DNA of 64,000 nt from Ricinus communis (GCF_019578655.1 NC_063261.1:11292446-11356445); one strand, 5' to 3'. Positions 22,174-37,189 are shown, numbered from the stretch's first letter. A program made the numbers and translations. The notes: generated by a model not told the origin, from the sequence alone.

Positions 22174-24022
22174 ATTTTAATAATATTGTCGCGGGTAATC
22201 TTACTAGTATGTATATATTTTAATAACTAAATTAAATCAAGACAAAATTAAAATAGAAATTAAAGAAAAATAAAATATAATTAAATTAAATTAAATAGTT
22301 TAAGAAAACATAGCTATTAAAATAAATTAATGAAAATAATGATTAAACATGCCTTGAAAATATTTAATAGTTTGAAAAATATTAATAAATTACTAAAATA
22401 TAGTTGGTAACATAACATAAAAAAATTGAGGATACTACAATTTTGTTGATGTATGATTGATGTTAAGATATGTGTGATTTATGTTATGAATAGGTAATGA
22501 TTATCAAGTTTTTATTTTCTATTTATTTTTTATTTATTTAATATTCTTTTATAACTTGATGATTTTGTTAATCTTTTGGTTAATATTTTAGTTGTTTGTG
22601 TAATGATTAATTCTTAAGATTTGGTACGATTGATGGTTAGTAATTTTTGCAATATTTACTTAGCATATTTTTGTAAATTTAATTTTAGGAAATGCGCTTT
22701 TATAAAAAAAATTGCGCGTAAAAATATAAATATTATTATAAAAATAGATATTTTTATAACCAATCCTATATAATTAGCTAAGAAATAATTAAATTAAGTT
22801 TATATTACTAATGATTCAATTTGATAAGCAAAATCCATATTTAGTTCTTTATACTTTTTGACTTTATTTTACTTCGTTCCTAACAATTGATTGTGTTTTA
22901 AAGACTTCTTAAATTTTTATTTTTATAAAAATTAAGTCCATTTAATAAAATATCTATTATGTGAATGTATTCAAGCACTGTCATATACATGTATATGTGT
23001 CAAATATTACCAGCAAAAATGCAGACTAAGATAGAGATTGCAACACTAACTTAAAAATGTGGCAATATTGTTTATAACACCCATGACTATGGTCCATTTC
23101 TCAATCATCTTATTCTTTCTTCACTGTTTATTTTTCTTCATTTTTTTAATTTAGCAAATGACCTTGTTTCAACCTCTTTTTTCCTTTTCTTTTTTATCAA
23201 ACGACTCACTTATATATAGAAATAATTATAGAAAGCATATTTAATTTTAAAAAGATTTTATTGGAATCGCAGTAGTATTTTGTTTCTTTCATAAAAAAAT
23301 AAAAAATAATGGTAAAAGGATGTTTGCATGGAGATCTATATTCTACATATAGTTTATAAAACAATTAAACACACAATATATCTTTTCCTCTGATGCGAAG
23401 GTTTTCGGGTTATATTTCTCTTTTGTTCTTTAAACAACATTAAAATCAACCTTCTTCTTTGTTCAAGGTTCCATTGCTAGATGAAGTCATTTTGGGAATA
23501 TTATTTCAATGAACTCGCTCTAGTACCGATATATTCATTGCAACAATCATCAAACTTCTAATCCTTTATTGAAAATGTTAAAAAAAACTTCTATTGTAAA
23601 AATATTATTTGTAGCATTAACTTCTTAATGAATAATACATCATTAGTTTGGTTATGGAAGATAGGCAACACCTAATATTTACTTTCTATAGTGTGCTAGA
23701 ATGGTAAAATAAGTAAATATTTGAATATGTTCTTGGATTTCAATTACTAGTTGTAATTCAAATTGTGTTTGTTGAATCCTACATAATTTCTACGTTATTC
23801 TCCAGCTAGCTGATGACTTGGAATTTAGTTTTATTATAATTACTTAGGTGTAAAATATTTAAGAGAATTGTTTTTAATTTTGCATCCTCTGTATAGATTT
23901 AAAGAGTCTCAAAAACACAATCGATTGTCGGGGACGAAATAAAATAACGTAAAAAAGTACGGGGACTAAAAAATGTGTTTTGCCAATTTGATATAGCATA
24001 TGTGGATTTGGGCATGCACATA

Positions 24023-24116
24023 AGCCCATCCCTAAAGTTTCACAACCCAACAACACGACTATCCAGTCATTAGGGTTCGTAATTGTAGGGTTTTTGAATA
24101 CGCCGCATATATAAAC
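24023..24116 (+). promoter_or_regulatory. RPL6 promoter: site II, telo-box and TATA box
   Basis: agcccat (site II, TGGGCT on the other strand) at 24023, ttagggtt (telo-box, AAACCCTAA type) at 24070, and catatataaa at 24106. Site II plus telo-box pairs are characteristic of plant ribosomal-protein gene promoters. The TATA box is about 90 bases before the start codon. Confidence 0.7.
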
Positions 24117-24197
24117 CTGCATTTTCTTCTTTGTATAGCCTTCTAAGCAGAGCAAGGAGAGGTAAGGGGAAAGAAGTGTAGCTCCGAACTCTAAGCA

Positions 24198-25628
<1,431 letters not shown>

Positions 25629-26644
25629 ACTGGAAAAAAGTGTTAGGATTGTGTTTCCATGACTTTTTTGAATAGTGGTTGTACTGTTTCATTTTTGGCA
25701 ATAGACGGATTTATGAACTTATATGACTATGAATTGTCCAAGGGATTTTTCCTTTTTCCCATTTTTGTTTTGTATGGTTTGATAGATCTACTGATTAGTC
25801 TGATCTATATCATATATGATTTATTTCTTTTCGAATGCCTTTCTCATGAAGCTCTTGCCTGATAAATATCGCCGTGGTTTCTCTGTAGTTGATTGGTATG
25901 CTGAAAAATAACAATCACCAGTTACACTGAAAAACTGAAGAAATTTCTACTAACATTTTCCTTGGTACGGATTGATTGAGTTCTGTTTTCATTTAGTTGG
26001 TTGTACGCCATATATCCTGACTGGTCTAGATAATGCCTGAGAGGCGGAAAAAACCTCTATATGGCTTTTCATCATAGGGGATGAGGTGTTGGCTTTGTTT
26101 CTTTGTCAGATCTGTTATATGAAATGAGGTGATGCTATTAACTAGTAGTTTTAGTTTGCAATGCCTTCAAAATTATCTAAGAGTTGTTGGTGCTGATGTG
26201 GTCAGTTCCAGGGATCTGAATTAGTCTGGATTTTATTTTTCTTCATTTAATTGTTCTTTACTTGGGAAAGCAAGTTTATTTGTGGTTAGATACTGCATAA
26301 CTGGATTGAAATAGCAGGTAACCTCAATTAGACCTCAATATCTTTTCCCTTTTCTTTTTGAGATGTTAGATCTCAGTACCCTTAATGCTTTGTCACAGTA
26401 AATTCCATTAAAGGAAATTTCATTGAACTCTAGATGTAAGAATTGTACAGGATTATACAGAGAAGAGCTAAGATATTTTATGCTGATGAGTGTTATATAA
26501 AGTCAAATGTGAATGAGATTCCTAATAATCTTATTACTGCAATGTGTAGTTACTTGAAGTTTCTTCAGTCAAGAATGCTAGGTATTACACAACCTTTTTC
26601 TACATCTCCATAGGAAGATAAATTAGAAAATCTCAAACAGGTCA
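25629..26644. other. Convergent intergenic region
   Basis: The 3' ends of RPL6 (plus) and the MCTP gene (minus) share this 1 kb. Its first part is presumably the RPL6 3' UTR. No other gene or clear repeat is seen. Confidence 0.6.
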
Positions 26645-26650
26645 TTTATT
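26645..26650 (-). terminator. Polyadenylation signal AATAAA for the MCTP gene
   Basis: tttatt on the plus strand reads AATAAA on the minus strand, 65 bases after the MCTP stop codon. Confidence 0.5.
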
Positions 26651-26715
26651 TGAACTCCCATAAGAAACAGGTTAGAGAACTAGAAAATATGCAAACAATA
26701 AACTAACAAGTAACT

Positions 26716-27328
26716 TCATAATAAGCTGTCTGTTCGAGCAGGCAATCTCTTGAAGAAATTGCTGGGCACAGAAGGTAGCTTGCTTCGAAATTTCGGGTGC
26801 CGCAAATAATACAAACCAGCAACTAAAGCCACCACTCTGAATGGAGTTGCATAAAGCACCACAGCTGCACAAAGGCAGAACAGAACGAAAAGACTGGTTG
26901 CTCTGGGGTCCCTCCAGCTGAGCAAACAACCCAACCTCTCGCATTGTGTTGCCATGTCTCCAACTACTGTTTGAATCCTTCCTGCGACACTTCTAAGCCT
27001 GTCATATCTCATCCGAACTGTATCATGGGGTCTAGAAGTTGGAAACGTGTCAAATTCCTCATCAAGTTCGTCTGGGTGCACTGCTTCTGCCCAAGATAAT
27101 TTTGTGTCCATATGAGGTGGGTGCCTTGGTCTGAATCTATAGTTCCATAATCCAATAAGGAACATGTAGAGAAAGAGAGTTGGGAGTATTAACTCTGGGT
27201 ACCAGATCAGTATCAGAAACAGAACATGAACTAGAACTGAAGTGACAGGATTCCTCCATTGGCAAATATCACCAAACCATCGGCTCATCGAGAACATACC
27301 AGATAGAAGTGACATGATTCTAAAGAAG

Positions 27329-27360
<32 letters not shown>

Positions 27361-29865
27361 GGAATCCACATCTAGCATGTACTCGACCACTTCTTTTCTC
27401 AGTGGAGGTTCAGCTCGACCAAGCCTTACTGCTACAATACTCATAGCTTGATACCTTAAATTGTCTACTTGATTCACTGTGAATGGATGCAAGTAATGCA
27501 TTTTAGGCAGCAAAGGATGCCCATACACATATATCATGTTAGCTAAAGACAGGGTGGTGAATCGAACTGCTAGTTGCAGTTCACCCATTTTCTTCACTCC
27601 AGTTGGGTGTAGAACAAGAAGTGGATAAGAATGTGTATAAATTCGAAAAGCTTCCAAGGTTGACAGGCGAATTCTCACCTTTCCGATTCGTGAGTCTCTT
27701 GCTGCATTTGGAGCATTTGGTTTCTCACCTCCTCCCAGATGGCAATTATCAAAAACTCCCAATGTTATTACTGTGCAAGGGTCGTAGACTTCCCAGGTGT
27801 ATTGCTCATTCCATTTTGGACTGAAAGTGTCAAGAATTGTTCTAGTTCGAACCCACTTCTGACCATACTTAGCTACACAGTAAGCATCAGTACTCCCTCT
27901 GCCATCCTTCATCTTCATTGGAAGAAGACCTTGTGCACTCAAGATGCCCACTTCCAATATCCCAACAGGTTGTTTCCAAAGCTGCTTAGCTGTTGGCCTT
28001 TGATCACTGATGTACATTGTCGATTCATCCAGGACATGGTATCCACCTTCAAGACAAACTCTTAGGTGAATCCTGCTTGAAAATTTAAGCTCTTTCCTCC
28101 TGTCAGCTTCCAAGACACCGAACCCGAATTTCTCTAGATTGAACCAGCGAGAATGAACTGGACGGTGGTCTAGCCTTTTCTCAAAAGTAGTGAGTGGTAG
28201 GCTTATCTTTCCTAAGACATCTTCTCTTGCAGGGTGCACTCGATCCTCAACAGTGAGCAGTAGCTGCTCCTCAAAAGGCTCAGCTACAACGAACACCAAA
28301 TCTTCATTCCAGAGCGGGTTAGCTGTTCGAATTGGGTTTACCTTAGTCTTGAGAATTTGATTGCCAACTTGAACTTTCACAAATACTTCTGGGATGCGGC
28401 CCCTATCATTTGGCACAATGTCTTGAGCTTCAATCACATTTACTCTTAGGTACCATAATTTTGGTGATACATAGACTTTTGATCTGATGCTGAGGACACC
28501 CTCTCCATAGACCGAGGAAGCATCTGCGTGCCATGCTTCTGGAAAGGCCTCATCTGCCTGTGTTCCCATCCAAACTGCAAGCATGACATCTCCCCTCACC
28601 TTCCCTTCACCGCGTCGATCCTCCAACCTATACCACTGAGGAGCCAGCGGGCTGTCGGGTGGAACTCTAGTTGGAATTTCATTCAAGTCAAAAACTACTC
28701 TTCCAAGATAATCATCTCTGCCAAACATTTCTTTGTCTTTGACAAAAACTTCTAACATTGATGATTGAATCCGGTCTTTTGAAAAAGCAAAGACCTGGTT
28801 CCATTCCGGGTTCATTTTCTTCTCGAAATGCTTTGATCTCCCTCTGTAGTTCCCTAGTTTTACTTCTACATAAGGATCACAACTTCCAGTGATGGAACTA
28901 GGGGGAAGATCTTTGGCCTTGACAACACGAACATATAAATAGGACATCTGCTCAACAAGGTCGTAAGTGCTTGCATATCTCTCACTGTGCATCCATCCTC
29001 TTCCCCCATATGCTCCTCCAGCAGGCCACCGCTCCCCTAACTGGGGGTTGGTGTCCTTCAAAGTGTAGTCATCTTGATCACTAGGATGGGATGGTTGATT
29101 AGCAAATTGCATTGTGTGCAGGATACCTTGAGGTTGCTTCTCCCTCAACAGACTTGGTTGCTGCAGAACTTGGTGCTTATAAATTCCGTCCTTGTTTGGC
29201 TCTTTCGCCAAAGAGCTGCCACTAGATTTAATAACTGCAACAGGAGAACTTGAATTTTCGATCACAGCAGGTACACAAATTTCTTTTTTGGTCTGTAATG
29301 TAATAGTTTTAGTAGTACTAACTGAAGCAACTTCACGCCTAGGAAGAGCAGCTAGTGTTTTGCAATCAAGATTGGTGTTCTCTGCAATATGAGCAGTAGC
29401 AGAAGGAATAGGAGAACTAAAAGCAGGAACTTGTGGTGGTTGTAATGGAATAGATAGTGAAGGAGGTTTTATTTCGGATTCTGGTAAGATATAAATTTTC
29501 AAGCCAATATCACCCTTTACAGATGAGAAAAACCACTTCTTTTCCAATTGGAAACTTTGATAAACTTCCTCACCTTTCTTGACAATATTGGAGCAAGGAA
29601 TTCTAGTTCTACCAAGAAAATTCCGGCCCGGAATAGGTCTCCTCTCGTTGTAAAGAGAGACCTCAATGAATTGGTGATGGAGGTTTTTGTTTTGGTCTAG
29701 ATCAAAGACAAGTTTTTGATTCCAAATAGGGTTAAGGTTCTTAGGAACTGTTATGGTTTTGCTTAGTTGATTTTGGAAATCAACTTCTACAAATGTACTA
29801 GCAGACCCTTCACCATCTTTAGGCATAAGATCATGAGCATCTACTACTTCTACAACTAGCTTCAT
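26716..29865 (-). CDS. MCTP: four C2 domains plus C-terminal membrane domain (QUIRKY/FTIP family), 1049 aa
   Basis: A multiple C2 domain and transmembrane region protein. These plant proteins sit in the ER, often at plasmodesmata, and tether membranes or help move signals between cells. It is intronless, as is common in the family. C2A covers about residues 1-125 (MKLVVEVVDAHDLMPKDGEG), a Ser/Pro/Gln-rich linker about 126-305, C2B 307-430 (ITGSCDPYVEVKLGNY), C2C 470-590, and C2D 635-765 (KDGRGSTDAYCVAKYG). The phosphoribosyltransferase C-terminal (PRT_C) domain follows, with hydrophobic membrane segments near 874-906 and 990-1021. Four C2 domains and the long linker place it with QUIRKY-type members rather than the three-C2 FTIP1 type. 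The first ATG is at 29865; the open frame continues 14 codons upstream but with no ATG. C2C lacks some acidic residues, so calcium binding there may be weak. The exact orthologue is not assigned. Confidence 0.95.
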
Positions 29866-31040
29866 TCTCCTTTTTGTTTGCTGCTGTGAGAAGTTACCAA
29901 GAAGCAACTTGCTGCAAGAAATCTGAAACTCAAATTGGAAGCAAAGAAGTAATACTCACCAAGGAGAGTATAAAAGGAAGGAATAAATCTGTTAAGGTTT
30001 TGCATTGTTTTGTTTAAGAAAGGAATGCTTTCATGGAGAAGATAGCCAAAGGAGGGGCAAGCAGGAAATGGAGGGAAAGCATATGCTTTATTTAAAGAAG
30101 GAAACTAAAGCTAGGCCATTCTTTTAATTGGTAAGTGCATACCTATATGGTTATTAGAAGGAGCTTATATACATGCTCTTTCATTTAAAATTCTTACATT
30201 AGCTCTAATAAATAGTCAAAATCCTGTTATTCCTGCTGTTCTTTTATTCACTTTATGCTTCCAAGAATAAGGAATTTACACAAAAGGCCCTGTTTGATGT
30301 AGTCTGAACGTTCTGTAAGGTAATAACATGTTTTGTTATCAAGGGTATTGTGGTCATTAATTGGGAAATTAATTGCTAGAACCCTCTATGGTATATGTGA
30401 ACATCCCTTTCTTCTGTGAAGAGAAATGCCTGCCTGAAGAAAACAAAAGGAAGGAAAAGAAATAATAAATTAAAAGTGATTGTTAGAACTAAAAGAAAGA
30501 AAAAAAAAAAAAAAGAAGAAGAGTAAAACCTCCAGCTCAAGTGCTAGTGACTTGAAGCAAAGAAGCTTTTACTTTACTTTACACCTTTTTTATTTATTAT
30601 TTCAGCCTCTACCCTTGTTGGTCTTATGCTTAGATTACAGGATCATCACCTTTCCATTCTAGAGTCATTAACTAATTCAATATGAAAGGTAAGGCAGTAG
30701 CCCTTATATGTACAAAATAACCCAAATCAATCCAAAATAAATAGTTTATAAGTACATTTAAAAGGAATGTGGAATTAAATTCTGCCCGAGTGAGACCGAT
30801 GGACATAATTTGAAGAGTTGTGTTAGGGGATTTTATTCTAAATAAGAGAAAAGAAAAAAAAAAAATTAGTAAATACCATGCATTCAGTGGCTTGCATAGG
30901 CGGACACAGAATAATTCCCTAATTATACACGCATTATATTACTATTATTTATTACGAATATGCCTGTACTATTTTTTTTTACAATAATCTCCCTTGTTTA
31001 TATATCAACAATAATACTGCTATGCTTTTCTAATAAATAA

Positions 31041-31043
<3 letters not shown>

Positions 31044-31071
<28 letters not shown>

Positions 31072-31072
31072 T
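31044..31072. repeat. (ATA)n microsatellite
   Basis: About nine uninterrupted taa/ata trinucleotides. Confidence 0.9.
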
Positions 31073-31462
31073 GAATAATATTAAACAGACCACCACTATT
31101 TTAAGGTGAATTTTTGTTAATTCCACGTTAGAAAATAAAAAATCCAAACTGAATATAAATTAGAGAATAAATTAATTTGAATTGAAAATCTTAAAAATAT
31201 CAAAGCAATAATAGTAAATGAACAGAATAATTTCAAATTGATTCGGTTTTTAATAATCTTTTTAAATTCATTAATTATAATTTTATATTTTTAATTATTA
31301 TTTATTATAGAAAAATACCCATTTTTCTAAACCAATCAAAATATATATTTTTATTAAAAAGTAATTGAATAAAATAAAATATCATTTAAATTAGTGTATA
31401 GTATATATATATAATAATGATAATAGTTAATAGAAATATTCTTTTAAAGAAAAATAATTGTT

Positions 31463-31518
31463 GTTCGTCAGTTGGATTGGTGGACAGCTCGTATTCGTCA
31501 GTCCAACTGGTGGACAAC
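31463..31518 (+). repeat. Tandem pair of 25-bp motifs
   Basis: ttcgtcag-tt/cc-...ggtggacagct/aact occurs twice with a period of 31 bases. The first copy contains cagttgga and the second tccaactg, so the pair can also fold. Confidence 0.6.
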
Positions 31519-33906
31519 TATAGTGCGGCTTTACTTTTGCCACTTCAATAAAATTCATTTTAAATTGATAATTTATTTAAAAACACCCTAAAATTAAAAT
31601 CTCACCTTAAAATATAATATACTTTCTAGAAAAAAATTTCTAAAATTTAAACTCTAACATCTACTCCTAAAGTAATATGAGCTAGTACGAGACATCAATA
31701 TTAGTATTTATAGTGATAACTTTAAATGAAAATCTTTTCTTTTAAAGCTTTAAATAAAAACCTTTTCACATACATATTTCACACTTTCAAAATTTTATGA
31801 AACTTAATGCTAAGATAGAAACAAATCTCGAAGATAATTGTGATCGATAAAGTTAGACACTTAGAGCAAAAAATTATGTTAAAATTAAGAGTAATTAATT
31901 GTTTACCTGTATATTGTACAATTATTTTTATTTTTTTAATTATAAATAATAATATAAATTAAGTTTATAGATAAGAATTAATTAAATTCTTAATATCTTG
32001 TTCTAAGAGATAATAACTTAAATATTTCTAAATATATTTCTTTAAGAATTAATATTTTAAGATTTTATTAATACAAGAGCATAGACATTATTTTGAATAT
32101 TTATTTAATTAATCTTAATATTATATGAATTAATACTATAAATACAATTGATATTATCATTTTAAGGATTAAAAATTATTATATAATTAGAATGCTAACT
32201 TATTAGTTAATATAATATTAAAAATATTATCTAAAAATATTATCTTCTAGAATTAGAATTATTATCTAATTAGAGAATTATTAGTAATTAGTATTATATT
32301 AAAAATATAAATAAAATATTATCTTGTAGGATTTTAATTAGAAATATAACATAGTAATTAATAAATTAATAGAAAAATTATAAAATTTATATAAATTTAA
32401 GTTTAATGTGTCAAAAATAAGTGCATATATCAAAATAAAACTTCTATGTGGTATCAAAATAGTGACACAAATAAAAAAAAATTCTATGTCTCAAAATTTA
32501 ATATATATATATATATATATATAGTCCTAACTCTTGCCAACCTTATATGACATATAATATTTTTTTTTTTAAATTACTCCATAACCTCAAAACATTAAGA
32601 AATAATTTAGCCACAATATCATATGTCATATATGGCCAAATATTGGGACAAAAATAAATAAAATGTTTAACATTTTTCTAAAGTTAAATAATGAATTTGA
32701 GTTGTTTAAAAAGAAAAGGTTAGCCACTTCACTGAGAATTGCACGGTTGAAGAAGAAGGGATTAATCATTAATCATCGTCAAGGTGAAGACCTTATTAAA
32801 AGTTCTAAAAAGTTGTTCTATAAATATTATATGAGGGGATATTATATAAAAGTAAATTAGGAGCTTATAGAGATGCAACTTTGGCTGGTTGAGATAAAAT
32901 AAATATTTCTGCCCAAGTTCTTTTTTTGATCTAATCTAGTGATCAAAATGACTACTAATCCTGAATCCTGGACCATTTTTTAATGTGTTTGTCAAGAGAA
33001 GAAGACAAGGCAAAGTTTAGCATTGCATGTGCTAACCAATACTTTATTTAGCTTTCATATAGGTCCTCCAGCCTGAAGGTATTCACCCACTAACTCTAAT
33101 TACCTAATCATAACATTAGTCTACATCACTCGGTGAGATTATAGTAGTTTTTTATTTTATTTTATTATTATAAAAAATTAGTAATATATTATTAATTATT
33201 AGTATATGTTAATTTATTAGATTAGGAGAATAAGGACGGTAAAACTCAAATCTACATATTAATTCTTCACTTGTGTTTTATGCGGTATTTTTACTATTAG
33301 ACTACTGTTTTGGTAGTGTATATTTGAAAGTTTATACCTCAATTCCATTTTTTTAAAGAAAATAATTAATATTTAGTCTCATGTATTTTTACATTTTTTG
33401 AGATTGAGTCATTATATTTTCATTCGGTGATATATACGAGATTAAATCCTTTTCTAATGGAGTTAGTATGCAATATATGCTATTTGGTCCCAGTATTTTT
33501 AGTCTTATTTATCAAGTCCGTGGATCTTAATTTTTAATCAATAAAGTCCTTCAATGTTTTGTAGCTTAACACACTAAAATTATTTAAAATTAGTTTAACG
33601 ATTAGTTTAATAATTTAGAAATTTGACTAAATTATATACTTTATTTAAAAATAAAAAAGTACTTTTTTCAGTTATGTGATAATAAAAAATTTTAAAAATT
33701 TATTTAATAGTAAATATTCAAATTCCATGATAGATATGAATTACTACATATCTAATTGGTCATTATCGTCTATATATTTAATTAATAGATGTCCTAATTG
33801 GATATTTCTATAATCAATAGGTTTCTATAATCAATAGGTCTCAGGGGCATTACCGTAGTAATTCCACCACTGTTTAAACTAGAAAGTTATTTTGGTTTAG
33901 GTTAAA

Positions 33907-34650
33907 ATGAATTTAGAACCTTTTTTCTGTAGATCTTCTTCTTTCTCAAATTCTTCTGCCTCTGAATCATCGAGGTACAAAGGTCTAGTAAATAGTGAAG
34001 AAATCACTATTGAAGATTTTTCAAAGCATATTGACGATTGGGAAATACCCAAAGTCCAAAAGAAACAAATTTATGAGTTTTCAAAGTTCCCTCTCTTCAA
34101 GACTGATTTTACAATCAAGACTGAAGAAAGAGATATCCAAATTTCAAAACCTTTTGAAGAGATTTATCTCTTAAATCGAAAGACCCTCCAAAAGCATATG
34201 GAAAAGGATTATAAGTATATCCACATAGGTCTAGTCCAGGTAGGTATTAAGCCCCTTACCAGAGAAGGTCTAGATACTTCCATATTAGCCGTCCTTAGGG
34301 ATGCTAGGTTTACAAATTTCTATGATTCCCTGTTAGGTACTGTTGAGTCGAGCCTCAATAAAGGACTTATTTCTTTCAATTGTTTTCCAAATATCACGAT
34401 TTCTTTAAACGATAAAAATGTTTTAAAGAGCATCGTTCTTCAAATCAAAACTCACAATTACAAAATGCTTGAAGGATCTATTCCGATAGCATTAATTTTC
34501 AAAATTCATTACAAAGCTATAATTTCTGCCTTTGGTTCCAAACACAAGCTTCACTCACCAAAAGGAGAAACACTGTTCCTACAAATGATCTATCCAAATC
34601 CAACGCAACTATTCCAAAGACCATTCAATGGAAAGACATTACACTTCTGA
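33907..34650 (+). pseudogene. Movement protein region of the endogenous pararetrovirus
   Basis: An open frame of 247 codons from an ATG at 33907. The N-terminus is Ser-rich. The middle part (YKYIHIGLVQVGIKPLTREG, then LRDARFTNF, then LISFNCFPNITISL) is the 30K-type movement protein core of caulimovirids, which act at plasmodesmata. The frame ends in a stop at 34648. Downstream codons continue in other frames, so the C-terminal part is disrupted. Confidence 0.85.
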
Positions 34651-35069
34651 AGAATGGATCCTTGAAGGTGCAACCCAACCTACTCTCCAAAGCAAACAGA
34701 ACCAAACACAAACCTTAAACACATAGCCCAATATCCGGGATGGAAAGGTAAAGATCTCATTCAATGAAAGTCAACTTCCTCTAGATTTTCTGATGATGGT
34801 TCTTCAACCTCGACCATAGATATTGGAAGGGTATCCAAAATTCCTTCTGTTATCTATGCCCCTTATAAAGAACTAATTCCATCCCAAACACAACCTAGAT
34901 TTTCAACATCTGATATTCCAAAAATACTCCAGAATGTTGATTACCAAAGCAACATCCCCGGACGGTCTACATCGATTCAAAGAATGATGACGAAGATATA
35001 GAGATAACCTCTACCCCATCTTCACCATCACCATCAGCCATTACCCAAAACCTTGAAGCAGAGATCAAC

Positions 35070-36660
35070 ATGATTTCAAAAGAATTTGAAATTGATAAAA
35101 AACTCTTGCATGAAGATTTCTATTCAAAGAAAAACCATCTTAAGAAACTTTGGTTTTTTAAGAATTTTTTAAAAGAGAAAGATAGTATTCAGGAAAAATA
35201 CTATCAATTTTGCATTCAAAACAAAGCCCAAATCAAATTTTTTGATTGGTTTCAAATTTACTGCAAAGAAAATGGTATCCTTTATCCCTTTAAGGATAAG
35301 TCCATTAGTCCTGTCACAGTAAGGAACAAAGCCCCTGAGTGGAAGGTAGGAGAAAACCTAACTGTCCAGTCTGAACATCCTCCCCTTAGGAAGATAACCA
35401 TTCCTTATGGAGAGAGTGAGATAGAGGCTACACCTTACAAATTGGTAGGCGAAGACCTAGATAGGAATGTCAAGAACATTGTTCAGCAGAACAATTTCTC
35501 AAATACCTGTCTAAACACTATAGGAAAGCAACTGGTTAGAATAGAAAACCAGATTCAAAAGCCCCCTGTAGTGGTGACATCTCCAATCCCTAGTACTGGT
35601 CAACCAAAAGAGTCGAACCAGTCAGAAAAGCTTAAAAATTCAGTTTTTAAGCCTTATCAGCTTACAAAGCCGAGCCAAGACCATTTCCAAAAGCAAACTG
35701 AGTTTGCCAAAGCAGTCAGAGAACAGCTGAGTAGATTAGCAACCTCTGAGTCATCCAAAAATCTAGTGCCAGATACTCCTCAAAGCAGTAGGAATATCAG
35801 TGCAATAGGACAAGCCCAAAGCGATGAATCAGATGATTCAGGGCTTGAAAGCCCCATTCCAAAACCCTTCAACATCAACAGATTGGGAATCCAAGCCCCT
35901 AGATTAACCTGGAATACTCCTAGGAGTACTGCTCCAGATCTAGGAATTGAAAATAGGAACAACATCCTAACCCAGTCTAGATTCAATGCCTCCTCCGTCT
36001 ATGAATGGAATATAGATGGAATGTCTGAGTACAACATCCTTGGTCTCTTGCAATGATGACCATGGCAGCCCAATGCCTACAAAACCCAAAGTGGTACCTC
36101 CGATAGAGCCATTCGAGCTCCGATACTGGATTTTCCGGCCAGTCTTAAAGGATGGTGGGATTATCATCTCACTCAAGCACAAAGAACTCCAAATCCTAGG
36201 TGCTATCCAAACCACAGTGAAGGAACTCCCATTCTAGATGAAATAGGAAATCCAATTGAGGATGCAAGTGTCAACTCTAATCCTCACTATTTCTCTTCAT
36301 TTCATAGGAGACCCTTCTCCTTTCAAAGACAAAATGCCGAGCTCCTTAGCAACCTTACCTGTAAGAAGCTTAGCAATTTCCAAAGTTACAAAGACACTTT
36401 CCTAACCGTGAGTCATGCTTAGGGAAGATTCTAGCCAACCTTTCCGGAAAGAAAAATTCTTAGCCGGTTTACCTAAGATTTTAGGTGAAAGAGTTAGGAA
36501 TACCATAAGAGAAGCCCATAGCGGTCAAATCCCTTATGATTTCTACACTTATGGTGAGTTAGTTAGTCTAACCCGGAAAGAAGGTTTAAAGATTTGTCAT
36601 GACCTTAAGCTTCAAAGACAAAATTTCAAATGGGAGATGAAAAAGACTAGGCAGAACTAG
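35070..36660 (+). pseudogene. Coat protein region of the endogenous pararetrovirus
   Basis: A first piece at 35070-36056 (328 codons) is Lys-rich at its start, with FFDWFQIYCKENGILYPF and a Ser/Pro-rich end. A second piece at 36415-36660 contains FLAGLPKILGERVRNTI, typical of the caulimovirid coat protein core. Stops and frame changes lie between 36056 and 36415. The assignment rests on position between movement protein and protease, on the core motif, and on the zinc knuckle that follows. Confidence 0.7.
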
Positions 36661-36700
36661 GTAGTTTCAGAACCAGTTTGAGTATAACCCAATAGAGCCC

Positions 36701-37189
36701 GTGTCTAGTTGCAAAGGGAAATGCAAAGTTGATTCTTATTCAAAATCTTTCAAAAAGAAGCGATTTTCCAAATATAGAAAGCCTTCTAAAAGCAAGGAGA
36801 ATTTCTATAAAAAGCCATCTTCTTCCAAATTTTATTCTAAATTTCCAAAGAAAGATTCTAAAAAAGATTTTTCAAAAATTACATGCTTTAAATGTGGTAA
36901 GAAAGGCCATACTTCGAAGTATTGTAAGTTTTCCAAAAGACTTCTTGAGCTTCAAATAGAAGAAGAAGTTTTGCAAAAGATTTCTGCTCTTCTAGTTGAT
37001 TCATCTGAATCAGAGTTCTCAAACAGTGAGGAAGAATTTCAAATTGATGAAATCAAAACCTCAACTGATTATTCTGAGACAGATTCAGAGAGCTCTTCTA
37101 AGAACATTAATATGCTCACTAGGCAACAAGAAGCTCTTCTTGAGGTCAGAAAGCATATTAGTGACCCTCTTATTCAAAAGCAGTTTTAA
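36701..37189 (+). pseudogene. Zinc-knuckle C-terminal part of the coat protein region
   Basis: An open frame with no ATG at its head. It is rich in Lys and Ser, and at 36884-36925 encodes CFKCGKKGHTSKYC, a CCHC zinc knuckle as in retroviral nucleocapsids and caulimovirid coat proteins. An acidic Ser/Glu stretch follows, then a stop at 37187. Confidence 0.8.

Larger units (their letters stand above)
21514..24022. other. AT-rich spacer
   Basis: No gene recognised. It holds a TA microsatellite (21563-21584), a duplicated roughly 60-bp motif (21762-21914), a hairpin (22054-22173), and otherwise very AT-rich sequence up to the RPL6 promoter. Confidence 0.6.
29866..33800. other. AT-rich spacer upstream of the MCTP gene
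   Basis: The first few hundred bases are the MCTP 5' region, with a TTTAAATAAA-like TATA candidate on the minus strand near 30090. The rest is very AT-rich, with an ATA microsatellite (31044-31072), a TA microsatellite (about 32501-32522), a pair of direct repeats at 31463-31518, and sequence resembling that at 40376-40640 in inverted orientation (32390-32480). No gene is recognised. Confidence 0.6.

Noticed and set aside
27242..29392. Plus-strand frames over the MCTP gene
   Set aside because: Shadows of the long minus-strand coding sequence.
29866..29907. In-frame extension of the MCTP protein by 14 codons
   Set aside because: The extended frame starts with TTG, not ATG. The first ATG is at 29865 and begins exactly at the usual C2A start (MKLVVEVV).
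29914..29961. Possible 5' UTR intron of the MCTP gene (ggtgagta ... ttgcag on the minus strand)
   Set aside because: It would be only about 48 bases, shorter than normal plant introns, and nothing else supports it.
32663..32860. 65-codon frame starting with ATG
   Set aside because: Lys/Leu/Ile-rich, as expected from AT-rich sequence; no recognisable motif.
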